From positions 1 to 64,000 of the forward strand of contig NZ_FPEI01000006.1 in NCBI RefSeq assembly GCF_900117415.1: a stretch of 64,000 nt of DNA. Reading direction: 5' to 3'. A program made the position numbers and the translations under genes. The stretch is from Hyphomicrobium sp. CS1BSMeth3. GTDB taxonomy: Bacteria > Pseudomonadota > Alphaproteobacteria > Rhizobiales > Hyphomicrobiaceae. Shown here one piece after another: positions 11,270 to 18,506 of this stretch (position 1 is its first letter; each line of letters begins with the position of its first letter). Under the pieces are notes generated by a model that ran no database searches, was not told where the DNA came from, and was given only the letters and a program-made list of their open reading frames with translations.

Positions 11270-12015
11270 ATCTCGACGACGAGGCCGTCCTCGGCGAGCA
11301 GGATGTTCGGGCCACCGATCTCGTCAAGGCGCGCCAGCATCGAGCTGTTCATGTGCGTGATCAGAATGCGCTTTGCGGTGATCCGCGGCAGGTTCGGCTG
11401 GAGGATCTGCCAGCTCGTATGGTAGCGCACGGGGCCGTCGAAGGCATAGCACTCCGTGATGAAGAGATCGGCCCCGGCACTGACGGGGATGAGGGCCTCG
11501 ACCCATTCCGTATCGCCGGAAAATGCGAGCACCTTGCCGCCCATCTCGAAGCGCAGCGCATGCGACGGCGCACCGGAGGGATGTGAGACCTCCCATGCCG
11601 TCACCGTTACCGGCCCTTCGGTGAGCGGCTCGCCTGCTCGGCATTCCTTGAAGATGAGCGGATAGCGCCGCTCGATTTTCGTCGAGCCCGGAAACATCAG
11701 CTCGGCCGTTTGCAGCACGCGCGCCTCGACACCCGGTGGCCCGATGACAGTCAGCGGCACCGTGCGCTTGGCGACATACACCGCGTGCATCATCCACCAC
11801 ACGAGACCGCTGTAGTGGTCGCCGTGCAGGTGCGAGATGAAGATCGTCGAGATGGCGTTCGGGTCGAGCCTGAGCTTGTCGAGACCGATCAGGCTCGTCG
11901 CGCCGCAATCGATGAGAAATCGATGGTGGCCGAGATCGACGTGATAGCCGGTCTGTAGGCGGCCGCCGGAGCCGAAGGCATCACCGCACCCGACGATCGT
12001 CAGCTTGAATGTCAC
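11266..12015 (-). CDS. MBL-fold metallo-hydrolase (RNase Z-like)
   Basis: A 249-residue protein with a complete metallo-beta-lactamase fold. The metal-binding signature is SHLHGDH at about residues 61-67, with further ligands in FSGDTEW (Asp) and ITHMN (His). The RNase Z-like arrangement, GCGDAF at the N-terminus and a late His, groups it with the ElaC/arylsulfatase-type branch. The exosite arm of true tRNase Z is not evident, so a tRNA role is uncertain. It overlaps both neighbours by 4 bases (GST upstream, UDG-like downstream), indicating coupled translation. Confidence 0.88.
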   Translation of the reverse strand: MTFKLTIVGCGDAFGSGGRLQTGYHVDLGHHRFLIDCGATSLIGLDKLRLDPNAISTIFISHLHGDHYSGLVWWMMHAVYVAKRTVPLTVIGPPGVEARVLQTAELMFPGSTKIERRYPLIFKECRAGEPLTEGPVTVTAWEVSHPSGAPSHALRFEMGGKVLAFSGDTEWVEALIPVSAGADLFITECYAFDGPVRYHTSWQILQPNLPRITAKRILITHMNSSMLARLDEIGGPNILLAEDGLVVEI

Positions 12016-12623
12016 GCCTTGGCACTCGGACGCGTTGAGACTTCCCCATACCAGCGCTCGAGATTGGCAAGCCCCTCGGGCCGCTGCACGCGCGCCACCC
12101 TCATGAAGTCCATGGCGACGAGCGCGGTGATGTCGGCGACCGAATAGGTATCGCCTGTGATGTAGCGATTGCCGGCGAGCTGCTCATCGAGGAGCTTCAG
12201 CATCTCCTGGGCCTTGGGTTTGTTCGCCTCGCCCCAGGCTGCGACCTGCGGCACCTCGAGGGGGGCCATGGCCGGGTGCAGGTGGCGGAAAGCACTCGCG
12301 ACCGACGCGAGGAGCCCGAGCTCGATGCGGCGCTGCCACATCTCCACCTGGGCCTTGCCGAGCGCGCCCTTGCCGAAGAGCGCGGGTTCTGGATGCAACT
12401 CTTCGAAGTAGCGGCAGATCGCGATCGATTCGCAGAGCGCCGTGCCGTCATCGAGCACGAGGACGGGCACTCTCTGAAGCTTGTTCAATTTCGTGAAGTT
12501 GTCGCTCTTGAGCTCCCCCTTCATGAGGTCGAGCTCCTCGGTCGGCACCTGGATGCCCTTTTCGGCCAGAAAGATGCGCACGCGGCGCGGATTGGGTGCC
12601 ATCCGGGTCTCGAGGAGCTTCAT
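12012..12623 (-). CDS. Glutathione S-transferase
   Basis: A 203-residue GST with the thioredoxin-like N-terminal domain at residues 1-78 (MAPNPRRVRIFLAEKG, then the cis-Pro VPVLVLDDGT and the glutathione-binding CESIAICRYFEE). An all-helical C-terminal domain carries the N-capping SVADITALVAMDF. The ATG at 12623 has GGAG upstream and matches the family start; the frame is open another 47 codons. First gene of the GST-MBL-UDG operon. The substrate is unknown; the ATPA/PNP N-terminal pattern is typical of bacterial beta/theta-like classes. Confidence 0.9.
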   Translation of the reverse strand: MKLLETRMAPNPRRVRIFLAEKGIQVPTEELDLMKGELKSDNFTKLNKLQRVPVLVLDDGTALCESIAICRYFEELHPEPALFGKGALGKAQVEMWQRRIELGLLASVASAFRHLHPAMAPLEVPQVAAWGEANKPKAQEMLKLLDEQLAGNRYITGDTYSVADITALVAMDFMRVARVQRPEGLANLERWYGEVSTRPSAKA

Positions 12624-12948
12624 GGGGTGCTCTCCAGCAGGGGCCAAGGTTCGTCTACAAGAGTTCGCCTTAGTCGTAGTCGAGGCGGCCCCGGGGTGCA
12701 ACGAGGCCCGGTTCCGGGCTCCGAAGTGTTGCGAAGGGCTAATAATCCGAAACGCAAAATTCATGTTACGTGCAATGTAATTATAACCTTCAGGTCAGAG
12801 TAAACGCGAAGTTAGGATTTACAGATCATTCTCATACTGAGGACAAAGGTAGACGCGTGGGCGATTTGGCTGGTTGCGCAGAGGAGCTCTGCAGCAAGGT
12901 CGGTTCCGCGCCGCGGCCTACCCCCGCGCGTTATTTCGGGGTCACCAC
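12624..12948. other. Divergent intergenic region, GST / histidine kinase
   Basis: About 325 bases without a convincing gene. The central part (about 12735-12845) is AT-rich, with AATGTAATTATAACC and GTTAGGATTTACAG. Promoters for both directions are likely here but no consensus box could be assigned with confidence. Confidence 0.4.
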
Positions 12949-14541
12949 GTGTCATCCATTGCCGCCACCATTGTAGATCCCGCCGCAAGTCCGCGCCGGC
13001 CACGCATCGTGCGCCCGCACCGGGGCTTCGAGGTGCGTGAGGCGCGCCGGCGGCTGGCGCTCGACGGTGAGGGCAAGCCCCAGTTCGAGTACGAGATGAC
13101 GCTGATGTTCGTGCGCAACGAGCTCAGCGCCGTCGCGACCATTCAGCTTCTGGCGGTGATCTTCTCGCTCGCCTCGATGTTCTGGGCGACCAAGACGGAG
13201 GCCATTCTCTGGCTGGTCCTGGTGATCGGCGCCAAGGTGGCGCTGCTCGAGCTGTGCCGCCGCTTCGTCGCGTTGCCGCGCAGCGAAATCAACATCAAGG
13301 TCTGGCGCCGCCGCCTCATCCTCGCCGAGACCGTCAACGGCGTCGTATGGGCCGGTTTTGCGCTCGTCGGCATGGGCGCGACCGACTCCGCTTCGCACGT
13401 CTTCCTGTTCGCGTCGCTGATCGTCGTGCTGGCGATCCGCATGACGTTCGCGTCGACGGCGCTCCCGATCCTCTACGTCGGCACCATCCCCATGACGATG
13501 GCCGTCGTCGTCCGTCTCCTCATGCTCGGCCATCCCTTCTACTGGGCCATGGCCTCGATGGCGCTCGGCGTGCACGTCTACTTCATCTTCCTCGCCAAGG
13601 GGCTCAACTCGACGGCGCTTGCCATGCTCGAGTACCGCGCCGAGAAGGACGCGCTTATCGCCGAGCTCGAGCAGGAAAAGGCCACGTCCGACGAGGCGCG
13701 CCGGCGCGCGGAGGGTGCGAACATCGCCAAATCGCGTTTCCTCGCCACCATGAGCCATGAGCTGAGGACACCGCTCAACGCCATTCTCGGCTTCTCCGAG
13801 GTCATGAAGGCCGAGCTTCTCGGGCCGCTCAAGAATGCGACCTACAAGGAGTACGCCGCCAACGTGCACTACAGCGGCAGCCATCTCCTCCATCTCATCA
13901 ACGAGATTCTCGACATCTCGCGCATCGAGGCCGGCAAATACGATCTCAACGAGGAATCGATCCGCCTCGTCGACGTCGCCGAGGACTGCCACCGCCTGCT
14001 GAAGTTGCGGGCCGAAAGCAAGAACCTCACCATCGAGCTCGACCTGGACCACACACTTCCGATGGTCTGGGCGGACGAGCGCGCCATGCGCCAGGTCTGC
14101 CTGAACCTGCTCTCCAACGCCCTCAAGTTCACGCCCAAAGGGGGAAGGATCACGGTCAGTGTTTATCGCGATCCATCGGGCGGTCAGACGATCAGCATCC
14201 GCGATACGGGGCCGGGCATTCCGCGCGAGGAGATTCCGCGCATCATGCAGGCCTTTGGCCAGGGCTCGCTCGCGCACGAGAATGCCGAGGGCGGCACCGG
14301 CCTCGGCCTGCCGATCGTCAAGAGCCTCGTCGAGCTTCACGAGGGGGTCTTCGAGCTCCGCTCGGAGGTACGCAAGGGCACGGAGGTTCTGGTTACCATT
14401 CCGCGCCAGAGGGTCATGGAGGCATTGCCGCCCCTCCAACCTCTCGGACAAGAGCGTCACCGCTCGAATACCGGCTACGGGGAGTGGGACAGGCCTGCCC
14501 GCCTTGGAGGCCGCGCACCTCATGCCTCCATGATGGGATGA
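12949..14541 (+). CDS. Membrane sensor histidine kinase (DivJ/PdhS-like)
   Basis: About 530 residues. Four to six membrane segments lie in residues 60-225 without a large periplasmic loop. A short coiled coil (about 225-260) leads to the HisKA domain with the phospho-acceptor His in FLATMSHELRTPLN (about residue 270). The HATPase domain shows N box NLLSNALKFTPKGG, G1 box DTGPGIP and G2 box GGTGLGLPIVKSL. The FSEVM and FGQG features are those of the PleC/DivJ/PdhS group in alphaproteobacteria, some of which govern the cell cycle. A GTG at 12949 is the preferred start, but the frame is open to 12874. No response regulator is adjacent. It ends with an unstructured tail of about 45 residues. Confidence 0.9.
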   Translation: MSSIAATIVDPAASPRRPRIVRPHRGFEVREARRRLALDGEGKPQFEYEMTLMFVRNELSAVATIQLLAVIFSLASMFWATKTEAILWLVLVIGAKVALLELCRRFVALPRSEINIKVWRRRLILAETVNGVVWAGFALVGMGATDSASHVFLFASLIVVLAIRMTFASTALPILYVGTIPMTMAVVVRLLMLGHPFYWAMASMALGVHVYFIFLAKGLNSTALAMLEYRAEKDALIAELEQEKATSDEARRRAEGANIAKSRFLATMSHELRTPLNAILGFSEVMKAELLGPLKNATYKEYAANVHYSGSHLLHLINEILDISRIEAGKYDLNEESIRLVDVAEDCHRLLKLRAESKNLTIELDLDHTLPMVWADERAMRQVCLNLLSNALKFTPKGGRITVSVYRDPSGGQTISIRDTGPGIPREEIPRIMQAFGQGSLAHENAEGGTGLGLPIVKSLVELHEGVFELRSEVRKGTEVLVTIPRQRVMEALPPLQPLGQERHRSNTGYGEWDRPARLGGRAPHASMMG

Positions 14542-14708
14542 ACGGCCGATGAATGGCGGATTGTCGGTTTAATCCAGTGCACACACTGGACATTGCCTCG
14601 CGTCTGCCGCGATCCTATCTAAGCCTGAACCGGCGGCATCGATCACGGGCCACGCCCTGAGGCGCGGCTCTCGTGATCGGCAGAACGCCGTGCGCTGGCG
14701 GGAGCTGA

Positions 14709-14900
14709 ATGGATAGTCCGTGCATCCAGGTGTGTGTGATCGATACGCGGTCGGGCTTGTGCGGCGGCTGCGGGCGCACGCTTGCGGAAATCGCCGCCTG
14801 GAGCACGCTGGCGCCTGGGGAGCGCCATAGAATCATGTCTCTCTTGCCTGAGCGGCGGCGCGCGGCTGAGGCTGCGGCTCCGGCCGCTGCCGGAGATTGA
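14709..14900 (+). CDS. DUF1289 small Cys-rich protein
   Basis: A 63-residue protein beginning MDSPCIQVCVIDTRSGLCGGCGRT; the four Cys in CxxxC and CxGC are the DUF1289 signature and suggest metal binding. GGGAG precedes the start. It lies 4 bases ahead of a membrane aspartic protease gene, so the two are likely co-transcribed. The molecular function is unknown. Confidence 0.88.
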   Translation: MDSPCIQVCVIDTRSGLCGGCGRTLAEIAAWSTLAPGERHRIMSLLPERRRAAEAAAPAAAGD

Positions 14901-14904
14901 CGCA

Positions 14905-15606
14905 ATGGGCTGGCTCATCCTGCTGATGGTCCTGATCGGGGCGCTTGGCCTGCTCATTGCCGGCGATGCGACGCTGTTCGGCCTCGACTGGCCGGACCTC
15001 GCCGCCGCCGGCTTCCTGACCGCATTCCTGATCGTGATCACGTTGTCGCTCGCCGGCTCTTATCGTGGCCGCACGCTGCAGGCGGCGCGCGATTTCCTCA
15101 CCTGGGCGGCCATCGCGTTCGTCCTGGTCGCCGGCTACAGCTATCGCGACGAGATCACGCAAATCGCCTATCGCGTGAAGGGCGAGCTGAGCCCGCCGGG
15201 CAGCGCCGTCTCGCTCGAGACGAGCACACCCGGCTCGCAGGCCGTTCGCATCAGAAAGCGGCGCGACGGGCACTTCGTGGTCAATGCCAAGCTCAATGGC
15301 CAGAGCATGGCCATGCTCGTCGATACCGGCGCCTCGACCGTGGTCATCCGCGAGGCCGATGCCGCACGGCTCGGCGTCGATACGAGCCGTCTGCGCTACA
15401 CGGTGCCCGTCCAGACGGCGAACGGGATCACGTACGCAGCCCACGTCCGCCTCGCCAGCATTGCCATTGGATCTATACAAGTCGAGGGGGTGGACGCGCT
15501 CGTCTCTAAGCCCGGGGCACTCCGCGAGAATCTTCTCGGTATGAGTTTTTTAAGCCGGTTGCGCTCATATGAGTTCTCCGGGGAATTTCTGACGCTGAGG
15601 AGCTGA
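14905..15606 (+). CDS. Membrane-anchored clan AA aspartic protease (TIGR02281-like)
   Basis: A 233-residue protein with three hydrophobic segments in residues 1-90 followed by a retropepsin-like domain. The catalytic motif is MLVDTGASTVVI, and the flap and second conserved segment appear as VQTANGITYAAHV and ENLLGMSFLSRL. Such single-chain, half-pepsin proteins should dimerise to form the active site. The start has GGAG upstream and follows DUF1289 by 4 bases. The protease domain is predicted to lie outside the cytoplasm after the last membrane helix. The natural substrate is unknown. Confidence 0.88.
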   Translation: MGWLILLMVLIGALGLLIAGDATLFGLDWPDLAAAGFLTAFLIVITLSLAGSYRGRTLQAARDFLTWAAIAFVLVAGYSYRDEITQIAYRVKGELSPPGSAVSLETSTPGSQAVRIRKRRDGHFVVNAKLNGQSMAMLVDTGASTVVIREADAARLGVDTSRLRYTVPVQTANGITYAAHVRLASIAIGSIQVEGVDALVSKPGALRENLLGMSFLSRLRSYEFSGEFLTLRS

Positions 15607-15664
15607 TACATCCAAGGCTCCGCGGCAGCGCCCCGCTCGTATGCTCAGGCGGGAGCTGTTGGTC

Positions 15665-16264
15665 ATGTTGTCGCCTTCCGCATTGAATGCGCTCAAGCTG
15701 GCGGCGGTCTGGATCGGGATCGCCGGTGCCGGCGTGCTCGGATTCGTGAACGCCGATCTCGTCCGCGACATGCTTGGCCTCCGGCTTGAGTTCAGCGACG
15801 ACGATGCGCCGTCCCGGCCTGCTTCCGACGCGCCGGCGGCTGCCGACGACGACAAGCCCACCGAAGAGACGCCCACATCCCGCGCCTCCCTAGGCCGCAC
15901 GGTCCAGCTCAAAGCCGGCGCGCACGGGCATTTCCATTCGCGCATTCACGTCAATGGCCGGGCCGTGCAGGCCATGGTCGACACGGGTGCCTCGATCGTG
16001 GCGCTGACCTTCGAGGACGCGCGTAATGCCGGCATCCATGTTCGCGACGGCGACTATACGCACCGCGTGAGCACGGCCAATGGCGTCGCCCGCGTCGCCC
16101 TCGTCACGCTCGATAGCGTTGCCATCGAGGACATCGTGGTCCGCGACGTGCGCGCTGCGGTTGCCGAGCCCGGTAAGCTGACCACGACGCTTCTCGGCAT
16201 GAGCTTTCTCGGCCAGCTCCGCCGCACGCAGATGAGCCGGGGCGTGCTCGTGCTCGAGGAGTAG
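15665..16264 (+). CDS. Second clan AA aspartic protease
   Basis: A 199-residue paralogue of the preceding gene. One N-terminal membrane helix (about residues 5-30), an acidic Asp/Ala/Pro-rich linker (about 45-80) and a retropepsin-like domain with the catalytic MVDTGASIVAL and conserved TTTLLGMSFLGQL. GGGAG at 15651-15655 supports the ATG at 15665 over an in-frame start 8 codons upstream. The 58-base gap to the first protease suggests one operon arising by tandem duplication followed by divergence of the membrane region. Confidence 0.87.
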   Translation: MLSPSALNALKLAAVWIGIAGAGVLGFVNADLVRDMLGLRLEFSDDDAPSRPASDAPAAADDDKPTEETPTSRASLGRTVQLKAGAHGHFHSRIHVNGRAVQAMVDTGASIVALTFEDARNAGIHVRDGDYTHRVSTANGVARVALVTLDSVAIEDIVVRDVRAAVAEPGKLTTTLLGMSFLGQLRRTQMSRGVLVLEE

Positions 16265-16367
16265 GGCCGAGCTCGTCCGACGGGGCGCCGCCGGCCTGCA
16301 GTTGCGAACCCCGCCACGCGCGTACTATTAGGGGCCGAAACCTCCATGGCCACCTGGAGCGCCCCCA

Positions 16368-16946
16368 ATGAAGCCTGTCGGCATCTCTCTGCTCACGATC
16401 TGCGGGATCGATGAGTTACCCGAGCACGGCCCCCGTGCCGTTACGCACGTATTGTCATTGCTCGATCCCAATTGGCCGGAGCTGACGGGCTTTCAAGGCT
16501 ACGGAGCCCACAGCCGGACGACGCTTCATTTTCACGACATCATCGATCCGGCGGCGGGGTTGATCCTGCCCACGCGGCAGCACGTCGGCGAGATCCTGGG
16601 TTTTGGCGGCCAACTCGCGGCAGAGGTCCGCGGCGACGCGGAGCGCCATCTGCTCGTCCACTGCCATATGGGCATTTCCCGATCGACGGCGGCGATGATC
16701 TCACTGCTCGCGCAGATGCACCCTGACGAGCCCGAAGACCGCTTCTTCGAGCGGGTCCGCCAGATACGCCCGCAGGCATGGCCGAACTCGCTCATGATCG
16801 GCTATGCGGACGATCTCCTCGGCCGCGAGGGGCGGCTCGTCGCGGCGCTGCGCCGGCACTACGGCGTACAGCTTCGCCAACGGCCCGACTTCACAGTCTG
16901 GATGCGGCGCCTCGCCCGAGACCGCGAGCTCGACATGGCCGAGTGA
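16368..16946 (+). CDS. Dual-specificity/tyrosine phosphatase-like protein
   Basis: A 192-residue protein with the phosphatase P-loop HCHMGISRST (HCxxGxxRS form) at about residue 98, which provides the nucleophilic Cys and the phosphate-binding Arg. The general-acid Asp probably lies in the HDIIDPAAG segment. The fold is that of small cytoplasmic tyrosine phosphatases common in Hyphomicrobiales. Substrates are unknown. It stands 103 bases after the protease pair on the same strand. Confidence 0.88.
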   Translation: MKPVGISLLTICGIDELPEHGPRAVTHVLSLLDPNWPELTGFQGYGAHSRTTLHFHDIIDPAAGLILPTRQHVGEILGFGGQLAAEVRGDAERHLLVHCHMGISRSTAAMISLLAQMHPDEPEDRFFERVRQIRPQAWPNSLMIGYADDLLGREGRLVAALRRHYGVQLRQRPDFTVWMRRLARDRELDMAE

Positions 16947-16977
16947 GCTTCGGCGGAGGCGCGCCTCTGCTCTCAGC

Positions 16978-18129
16978 TCAGGGCGTAGCTTTCTGCCGTG
17001 GATATTCGAGCTGCATGGCCACGATCGAGGCTGTGCTCCGACCGTAGCGCGCAGCGATGGCACTGAGTGTCTGGTCGAGGACTTCGGCCGGCGGCCGGTC
17101 GCCGAGCGCAGGAAGGCTTTGCGCAGCCGGCCATGACGGCGCAACCTCGTCGGGCAGAATGCGAATGCCGTTGCGGCTTTCGCGCGCCGCCGCGCTATCG
17201 GCGAAGGTGTGCGCGCGCGAACGATAGGTTCGCGACCAGGCATCTGCCGCGAGCGCCAGCGACACTTCATCCACGCCCTGCGGCAGCTCGATGCCGAGTT
17301 TCTCCCACCTCCAGAAGCCGAAGAGATTGCGCAGCACGGTCGCGGCGAAGGGGCGCGTCAGCTCGAATGCACTGCTGTCGTGACGTGCATCCCACGCGGC
17401 AATGCCGAGATCCTTGGCGACGGCTTCGGCCTTGCCGCGTCCGCCAATGGCCTCGACCAGTGTGAGCATCATCGGCATGGACGCCGTGATGCCTGTCGTC
17501 GTCGCGCGATCTCCGTCGACGACGAGGCGGCGATCCTCGACGTACTGGATGGAAGGATGCTTCTTGCGCAGCTCGTTTAGATAGTACCAGTGCGTCGTGG
17601 CGCGTTTGCCGTCGAGCAGCCCGGTGGCCGCCAGGACCTTCGCGCCGGCACACACGCTGATGATGGTGGCACCCTTCGCGGCCTGCGCCTTGAGCCACTC
17701 CATCACCGCCGGATCATCGTCGCGGCTCATGGCCGGCACGATGACATAGTCCGCGCCTTGAGGATGGTCGGCATCGAAGGCGGCGATCGTGGTGTGCGGC
17801 TCGACCTTGAGCGCGGGGAAGAGGGTCACGGGGCCGGGCCCGGTCGCGAGCGTCAGGACATCGGCGACGTCGGCGCGCCGGAGAATGCCGTACGGCAAGA
17901 GGTAGTCGGTCGTCTCGGTGGCGTCATTGATGCCGATGATGGCGATCAGGGGCCGCGGCCGCTTGGGTGGCTTGAGGGCCGCCAGCATGGTGTCCGTCTC
18001 TTGCTGCGCGATCGGTGGCTGGGACGTAGGGCCCCGCGCGCCCGGCAGCGTGTAGACCCATGTCGTCCCCGCGAGCGCGAGGATCGCCACGAGAGCGAGC
18101 GCCCCCCACAGAAATGTCCGGTATGTCAT
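16978..18129 (-). CDS. Membrane-anchored DJ-1/PfpI-family protein
   Basis: A 383-residue protein with one N-terminal membrane helix (residues 5-28), then a DJ-1/PfpI (class I glutamine amidotransferase-like) domain at about 60-240. The nucleophile elbow is ISVCAGAKVLAATGLLDG, with the Cys followed by Ala and Gly. GlxA-type transcription factors share this domain, but no C-terminal AraC helix-turn-helix is seen; the remaining 140 residues are unassigned. Topology suggests a domain outside the cytoplasm. The enzymatic role is not known. Confidence 0.82.
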   Translation of the reverse strand: MTYRTFLWGALALVAILALAGTTWVYTLPGARGPTSQPPIAQQETDTMLAALKPPKRPRPLIAIIGINDATETTDYLLPYGILRRADVADVLTLATGPGPVTLFPALKVEPHTTIAAFDADHPQGADYVIVPAMSRDDDPAVMEWLKAQAAKGATIISVCAGAKVLAATGLLDGKRATTHWYYLNELRKKHPSIQYVEDRRLVVDGDRATTTGITASMPMMLTLVEAIGGRGKAEAVAKDLGIAAWDARHDSSAFELTRPFAATVLRNLFGFWRWEKLGIELPQGVDEVSLALAADAWSRTYRSRAHTFADSAAARESRNGIRILPDEVAPSWPAAQSLPALGDRPPAEVLDQTLSAIAARYGRSTASIVAMQLEYPRQKATP

Positions 18130-18221
18130 CGTTTCCTGGCTCCGCCTTTGCCAGCCCCCTCGCGGTTAATGCCCGAGGGGTGCAACTTGTTGCGGCGCGC
18201 CGTTGCGGGTCTGATGCGCGT

Positions 18222-18297
18222 CTAGTGCGATGATCGAGAAATTCGCCAGCTCGCGCGGCACGGTATCGAGCGAATTTCTCGATCTGAATCGCACTAG
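18222..18297. repeat. Imperfect inverted repeat (MITE/REP-like)
   Basis: The left arm 18222-18246 begins CTAGTGCGATGATCGAG and the right arm 18270-18297 ends CTGAATCGCACTAG; they pair over about 24 positions with a 3-base bulge. A second copy of the outer CTAGTG follows at 18311. Both the size and the sequence resemble dispersed palindromic elements in Hyphomicrobiales. Confidence 0.65.
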
Positions 18298-18313
18298 CAA
18301 GATTATGATTCTA

Positions 18314-18385
18314 GTGTCCCTTTTGATGCCAAAGCTCGCTCGGGACGCCGGCATCGAGGTTAGGCGAGCTTCGGAATCGGGACAC
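18314..18385. repeat. Nested inverted repeat
   Basis: Outer arms GTGTCCC (18314-18320) and GGGACAC (18379-18385) enclose inner arms AAGCTCGC (18332-18339) and GCGAGCTT (18364-18371). The single strand could fold into a branched stem of about 72 bases. Confidence 0.55.
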
Positions 18386-18506
18386 CAGGCCCGGCCCCCT
18401 TGCCTCTGACCGGCATTGGCATTCATAAAGCCCCTTCCGATTGCCTTGTCCGCCGGCTCGCTGCCGGCGCGGACAATGCCTGCCGTGCCGTGGGAAGGAG
18501 CCTTCC

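Larger units (their letters stand above)
18130..18506. other. Intergenic region with repeats upstream of the dehydratase
   Basis: A 377-base region between divergent genes. Besides the two inverted-repeat units annotated separately, it contains GGAAGGAG at about 18493-18500, a strong ribosome site for the GTG start at 18507. No other gene is visible. Confidence 0.6.
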
